36,091 bases of DNA from JAGTVG01 sp964389805 (GTDB taxonomy: Bacteria > Bacteroidota > Bacteroidia > Cytophagales > Cyclobacteriaceae). The stretch is taken from contig CAYMFU010000059.1 in the NCBI GenBank assembly GCA_964389805.1, forward strand, positions 1 to 36,091, written 5' to 3'. Shown in pieces: positions 33,022 through 36,091 of this stretch (positions within the stretch are counted from its first letter, which is position 1; each line of letters begins with the position of its first letter). The notes beneath the pieces are model-generated. The model did not search any database, was not told the origin of the DNA, and saw only the letters and a list, made by a program, of their open reading frames with translations. The translations under genes and the position numbers were made by a program.

Positions 33022-34497
33022 ATGGGAAAAGGATTACCAAAACGTTCCGAGGATTATTCCTTATGGTATAATGAACTGGTAAAAAGGGCAGACCTGGCTG
33101 AAAATTCTGCTGTCCGGGGCTGTATGGTCATTAAACCATACGGATATTCCATATGGGAGAAGATGCAGGCAACACTTGATAAAATGTTCAAAGAAACAGG
33201 CCATGCGAATGCTTATTTCCCACTATTTATTCCGAAGTCTTACATGAGTCGTGAAGCTGCTCATGTGGAAGGATTTGCTAAAGAATGTGCTGTTGTTACA
33301 CACTATCGGCTGAAGAATGATGAGCATGGAAAAGGGATTATTGTTGATCCTGAAGCCAAGCTCGAGGAGGAACTCATCATCCGGCCGACTTCCGAAACCG
33401 TGATCTGGAATACATATAAAAATTGGATACAATCGTACAGGGATCTGCCTTTATTATTGAACCAATGGGCTAATGTAGTACGCTGGGAGATGCGTACAAG
33501 ATTTTTCCTGCGAACGACTGAATTTCTATGGCAGGAAGGGCATACAGCCCATGAAACTCAAGAGGAAGCCATAGAAGAAACACTAAAGATCCTGGATATT
33601 TACGGTGAATTTGCTGAAAAACATATGGCCATTCCGATCCTGAAGGGTGTAAAAACTGAAAGTGAAAGGTTTGCAGGTGCCGTTGATACATATTGTATTG
33701 AAGCATTAATGCAGGATGGGAAAGCCTTGCAGGCGGGTACAACACATTTTCTTGGACAAAACTTTGCTAAGGCATTCGACGTGAAATTTGCCACTAAAGA
33801 TGGTGGCCTGGACTATGTATGGGGTACTTCATGGGGTGTAAGCACCAGGCTGATGGGAGCCTTGATCATGGCGCATTCTGACGACAATGGCCTAATCCTT
33901 CCTCCAAACCTGGCCCCTATCCAGGTTGTGATCGTACCTATTTATAAAACTGAAGAGCAACGAAGTCTGATCGCAGAAAAAGCCAACAAAATTAAATCGA
34001 AACTATCAGACATAGGATTTGCTGTGCATTTTGACAACCGTGACACGCATAAGCCCGGATGGAAATTTGCTGAATATGAACTAAAAGGTGTCCCGGTCCG
34101 TGTAGCTATTGGACCTAAGGATCTTGAAAACAATACGGTTGAAATCGCTCGAAGAGATACCGGAGAGAAGGCGTTTATAGATATGGATAGTATTCTGCCA
34201 CATATTGAAACTTTGATGCCGGATATTCATAATAAAATATATAATAAAGCGCTTGATTTCAGGAAAGAAAATACGCGGACAGCTGACACATATGATGAAT
34301 TTAAAGAGATCCTGGATCAAAAGGGTGGATTCGTGATGGCTCATTGGGATGGAACAGCTGAAACTGAGGCACTTATAAAAGATGATACGAAAGCTACTAT
34401 TCGGCTAATTCCTGTTGATAATAATGGTGAAGAAGGCAAATGTATATATTCTGGTAAACCTTCCAAGCAAAGAGTTGTTTTCGCAAAAGCTTATTGA
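33022..34497 (+). CDS. proS: Proline--tRNA ligase, archaeal/eukaryotic type
   Basis: A 491-residue class II synthetase charging tRNA-Pro. It belongs to the shorter form without the INS editing insert of E. coli ProRS. Motif 1 region GYSIWEKMQ, motif 2 ANVVRWEMRTRFFLRTTEF (near 154-172) with the adjacent LWQEGHTAH, and motif 3 GVSTRLMGALIMAH with its arginine are present; the anticodon-binding domain starts near PIQVVIVPIYK, and a C-terminal domain ends with a Tyr (FAKAY), as in this form. Length fits. The gene is divergent from the secreted-protein gene and followed 58 bp later by nfeD. Loss of the editing domain means Ala-tRNA-Pro clearance must come from a separate protein, not in the window. 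Confidence 0.97.
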   Translation: MGKGLPKRSEDYSLWYNELVKRADLAENSAVRGCMVIKPYGYSIWEKMQATLDKMFKETGHANAYFPLFIPKSYMSREAAHVEGFAKECAVVTHYRLKNDEHGKGIIVDPEAKLEEELIIRPTSETVIWNTYKNWIQSYRDLPLLLNQWANVVRWEMRTRFFLRTTEFLWQEGHTAHETQEEAIEETLKILDIYGEFAEKHMAIPILKGVKTESERFAGAVDTYCIEALMQDGKALQAGTTHFLGQNFAKAFDVKFATKDGGLDYVWGTSWGVSTRLMGALIMAHSDDNGLILPPNLAPIQVVIVPIYKTEEQRSLIAEKANKIKSKLSDIGFAVHFDNRDTHKPGWKFAEYELKGVPVRVAIGPKDLENNTVEIARRDTGEKAFIDMDSILPHIETLMPDIHNKIYNKALDFRKENTRTADTYDEFKEILDQKGGFVMAHWDGTAETEALIKDDTKATIRLIPVDNNGEEGKCIYSGKPSKQRVVFAKAY

Positions 34498-34527
34498 TTT
34501 TTTAGTAGTCATTTCTAAGTATTTATT

Positions 34528-34535
34528 TATCTTTG
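34528..34535 (+). promoter_or_regulatory. -7 box for the nfeD-floA pair
   Basis: TATCTTTG, an exact TAnnTTTG match (identical to the metG box), about 20 bp before the ATG at 34556. No TTG at the -33 spacing. Independent transcription from proS is suggested. Confidence 0.4.
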
Positions 34536-34555
34536 GTTAATGCAATTTGCCTGAT

Positions 34556-35029
34556 ATGGTAGAATGGTTAGCTGTTATATTGTTGATTTTTTTTGGCCTT
34601 GGATTCATCATCGCCGAAATTATTTTTGTGCCAGGGACAACCCTTCTTGGATTATTTGGCTTGATATTCACTATTATTGGAATTATTATCAGCTATATAA
34701 GTTTTGGAGTGGGTATTGGAACAATCGTCTTTATTGTAGCGGGAACAATAGGTGTCGGGGTGCTGGTGTATAGTCTGAAGTCAGGTGTCTGGGAAAAATT
34801 CGCACTTAAAGGATCAATCAACAGCAAAGTGAATGAAGGTGACAAGGATGATCTCCAGGTTGGAGAAGAAGGCATCACAGCATCTTCTCTAAGACCCATG
34901 GGAAAAGGGGAATTCAAGGAGAGGATATATGAAGTGACTACCCTGGGCAATTTCCTGACCGCAGATACTAAAATCAGGATTGTATCATTGAAGAATAATA
35001 AAATTATCGTTGAACCAATAAATTTATAA
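34556..35029 (+). CDS. Short NfeD-family membrane protein
   Basis: A 157-residue protein with three to four membrane helices in the first 75 residues (VEWLAVILLIFFGLGFIIAEI with the FVPGTTLLGLFGLIFTIIG pattern) followed by an OB-fold at 95-157 (VGEEGITASSLRPMGKGEF). It lacks the protease domain of the long NfeD at 10703. Short NfeD proteins are regular partners of flotillin-type proteins and are thought to help organise membrane microdomains. I chose the ATG at 34556 over a TTG three codons upstream. The next gene, floA, starts one base after its stop, so the two are translationally linked. Confidence 0.92.
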   Translation: MVEWLAVILLIFFGLGFIIAEIIFVPGTTLLGLFGLIFTIIGIIISYISFGVGIGTIVFIVAGTIGVGVLVYSLKSGVWEKFALKGSINSKVNEGDKDDLQVGEEGITASSLRPMGKGEFKERIYEVTTLGNFLTADTKIRIVSLKNNKIIVEPINL

Positions 35030-35030
35030 T

Positions 35031-36026
35031 ATGAACAGTGCATTAATGTTACTTCTTATTGTCTTTGCTGCTGTTGTTTTCCTGTTTGTATTCCTGTACT
35101 TTGTACCGGTAAACCTATGGATAACAGCCATCTTTTCAGGCGTCAAAGTAGGACTTTTCGAACTCGTCTTTATGCGGATAAGGAAAGTACCCCCTGGAAT
35201 TATCGTTACTGCGATGATCACTGCTACAAAGGCAGGATTGCAAGTAACAACCAATGATCTCGAAACACATTATTTAGCGAGTGGTAACGTGCCAAATGTC
35301 ATTAAAGCACTAATTTCTGCGGATAAAGCAAATATCAATTTAACATTCAAACAAGCTACTGCAATAGATCTTGCAGGAAGAGAAGTTTTTGAAGCAGTAC
35401 AGATCTCCGTAAATCCAAAGGTCATTACTACCCCAAAAGTAGCTGCTGTTGCAGCTGATGGTATCCAACTTATAGCTACCGCCAGAGTTACAGTGCGGGC
35501 TAATATTCAACAATTGGTTGGCGGGGCCGGGGAAGACACCATTCTTGCCAGGGTAGGTGAGGGTATTGTAACTTCAATAGGTTCTGCAAAATCACATAAG
35601 CAGGTACTTGAAAATCCTGATAAGATATCCAAGCTTGTTCTGGAAAGAGGCCTGGATGCCGGTACTGCCTTCGAAATTCTATCAATCGATATTGCTGATG
35701 TGGATGTAGGCACCAATATTGGGGCGAAACTTCAGATTGACCAGGCAAATGCAGACCTGAAAGTTGCTGAAGCTAAAGCAGAGGAAAGAAGGGCTATGGC
35801 TGTTGCCCAGGAACAGGAAATGAAGGCTGTTTCTCAGGAAATGAGGGCTAAGGTTATCGCGGCGGAAGCAGAGATCCCAAAAGCTATTTCTGAAGCATTC
35901 CGATCTGGAAATTTAGGTATTATGGATTATTATAAGTTTAAAAATATCCAGGCGGATACCGACATGCGTGAATCAATCGCAAAACCAGATTCACCCCAAG
36001 GGAAACAAGATAGTAAAAACAAATAA
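35031..36026 (+). CDS. floA: Flotillin-like protein FloA
   Basis: A 331-residue membrane scaffold of the flotillin/SPFH class (UPF0365). An N-terminal hydrophobic hairpin or helix (5-35) is followed by the SPFH region (GLQVTTNDLETHYLASGNVPNVIKAL near 69-94; ATARVTVRANIQQLVGGAGEDTI) and a long Ala/Glu coiled coil (about 240-290, AEAKAEERRAMAVAQEQEMKAV) that drives oligomerization. FloA marks ordered membrane regions and affects membrane fluidity and signalling proteins. Full length for the family. It follows short nfeD by one base. A strong terminator begins 5 bases after its stop, ending the operon. Confidence 0.97.
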   Translation: MNSALMLLLIVFAAVVFLFVFLYFVPVNLWITAIFSGVKVGLFELVFMRIRKVPPGIIVTAMITATKAGLQVTTNDLETHYLASGNVPNVIKALISADKANINLTFKQATAIDLAGREVFEAVQISVNPKVITTPKVAAVAADGIQLIATARVTVRANIQQLVGGAGEDTILARVGEGIVTSIGSAKSHKQVLENPDKISKLVLERGLDAGTAFEILSIDIADVDVGTNIGAKLQIDQANADLKVAEAKAEERRAMAVAQEQEMKAVSQEMRAKVIAAEAEIPKAISEAFRSGNLGIMDYYKFKNIQADTDMRESIAKPDSPQGKQDSKNK

Positions 36027-36030
36027 TTTC

Positions 36031-36058
36031 AATCCCGCCAAATGGCGGGATTTTTTTT
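36031..36058 (+). terminator. Rho-independent terminator after floA
   Basis: A perfect 9-bp stem AATCCCGCC/GGCGGGATT with a 4-nt loop AAAT and eight Ts. The stem core equals that of the terminator at 9024-9054. Confidence 0.9.
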
Positions 36059-36091
36059 ACCACTCGAAATTTATTTTAAACAGCCTTTTGA

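Overview
The window reads as a stretch of chromosome from a member of the Bacteroidota. The supports are: families largely confined to that phylum (DUF3822, the BT_3928-type DoxX protein, DUF1599 beside folP, a TIGR02757/DUF2400 protein, DUF1573, a thioredoxin protein of the DUF4369/DUF5106 type); MetG with a KISTS-type signature and a fused C-terminal tRNA-binding domain; archaeal/eukaryotic-type ProS; AT-rich intergenic DNA with almost no Shine-Dalgarno sequences; and several upstream boxes matching the Bacteroidota -7 consensus TAnnTTTG. I cannot place it below phylum with confidence. No phage, insertion sequence, CRISPR array, rRNA or tRNA was seen.

Layout. 1-4.6 kb (minus strand): a cut-off Tat-exported enolase-superfamily protein, a CBM9-like lipoprotein and a large soluble hybrid histidine kinase with a complete His-Asp-His phosphorelay. 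4.9-8.7 kb (plus): metG, a small basic secreted protein, a gap with a 38-bp tandem duplication, then deoC and acyP. 8.9-9.06 kb: an intergenic unit that looks like a small RNA gene (sigma-54-like promoter, hairpin, Rho-independent terminator). 9.1-12.0 kb (minus): a thioredoxin-fold envelope protein and a long NfeD/ClpP-class membrane protease. 12.3-14.2 kb (plus): a LysM/RlpA-like protein and a DUF2400 protein. 14.2-18.3 kb: pyrE, a NUDIX protein, then a minus-strand run with a pilin-like protein, DUF3822 and coaD, plus a second NUDIX protein. 18.4-21.7 kb: a RecD-like helicase, a DUF1573 protein, the PLP-binding YggS homologue and a LysE-type exporter.

21.7-26.7 kb holds a typical Bacteroidota neighbourhood: cdaA (c-di-AMP synthesis) and folP on one strand; DUF1599, the BT_3928 DoxX protein, a lone OppB-type permease and aroK on the other. 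Folate (folP), the shikimate pathway (aroK), pyrimidine synthesis (pyrE) and CoA synthesis (coaD) make this a mainly housekeeping segment. 26.9-32.9 kb (minus) is the most accessory-looking part: a lipoprotein glycoside hydrolase of family 9, a FadL-like outer-membrane beta-barrel and a Gly/Tyr/Ser-rich secreted protein. The window ends with proS and an nfeD-floA pair closed by a strong terminator.

I found no clearly new multi-gene system. The best candidates for something undescribed are the possible sigma-54-driven small RNA at 8.94-9.05 kb, the pilin-like protein carrying a lipoyl-like hairpin, the low-complexity secreted protein next to the beta-barrel, and a small family of TTCCGGAA-centred repeats in two intergenic regions.
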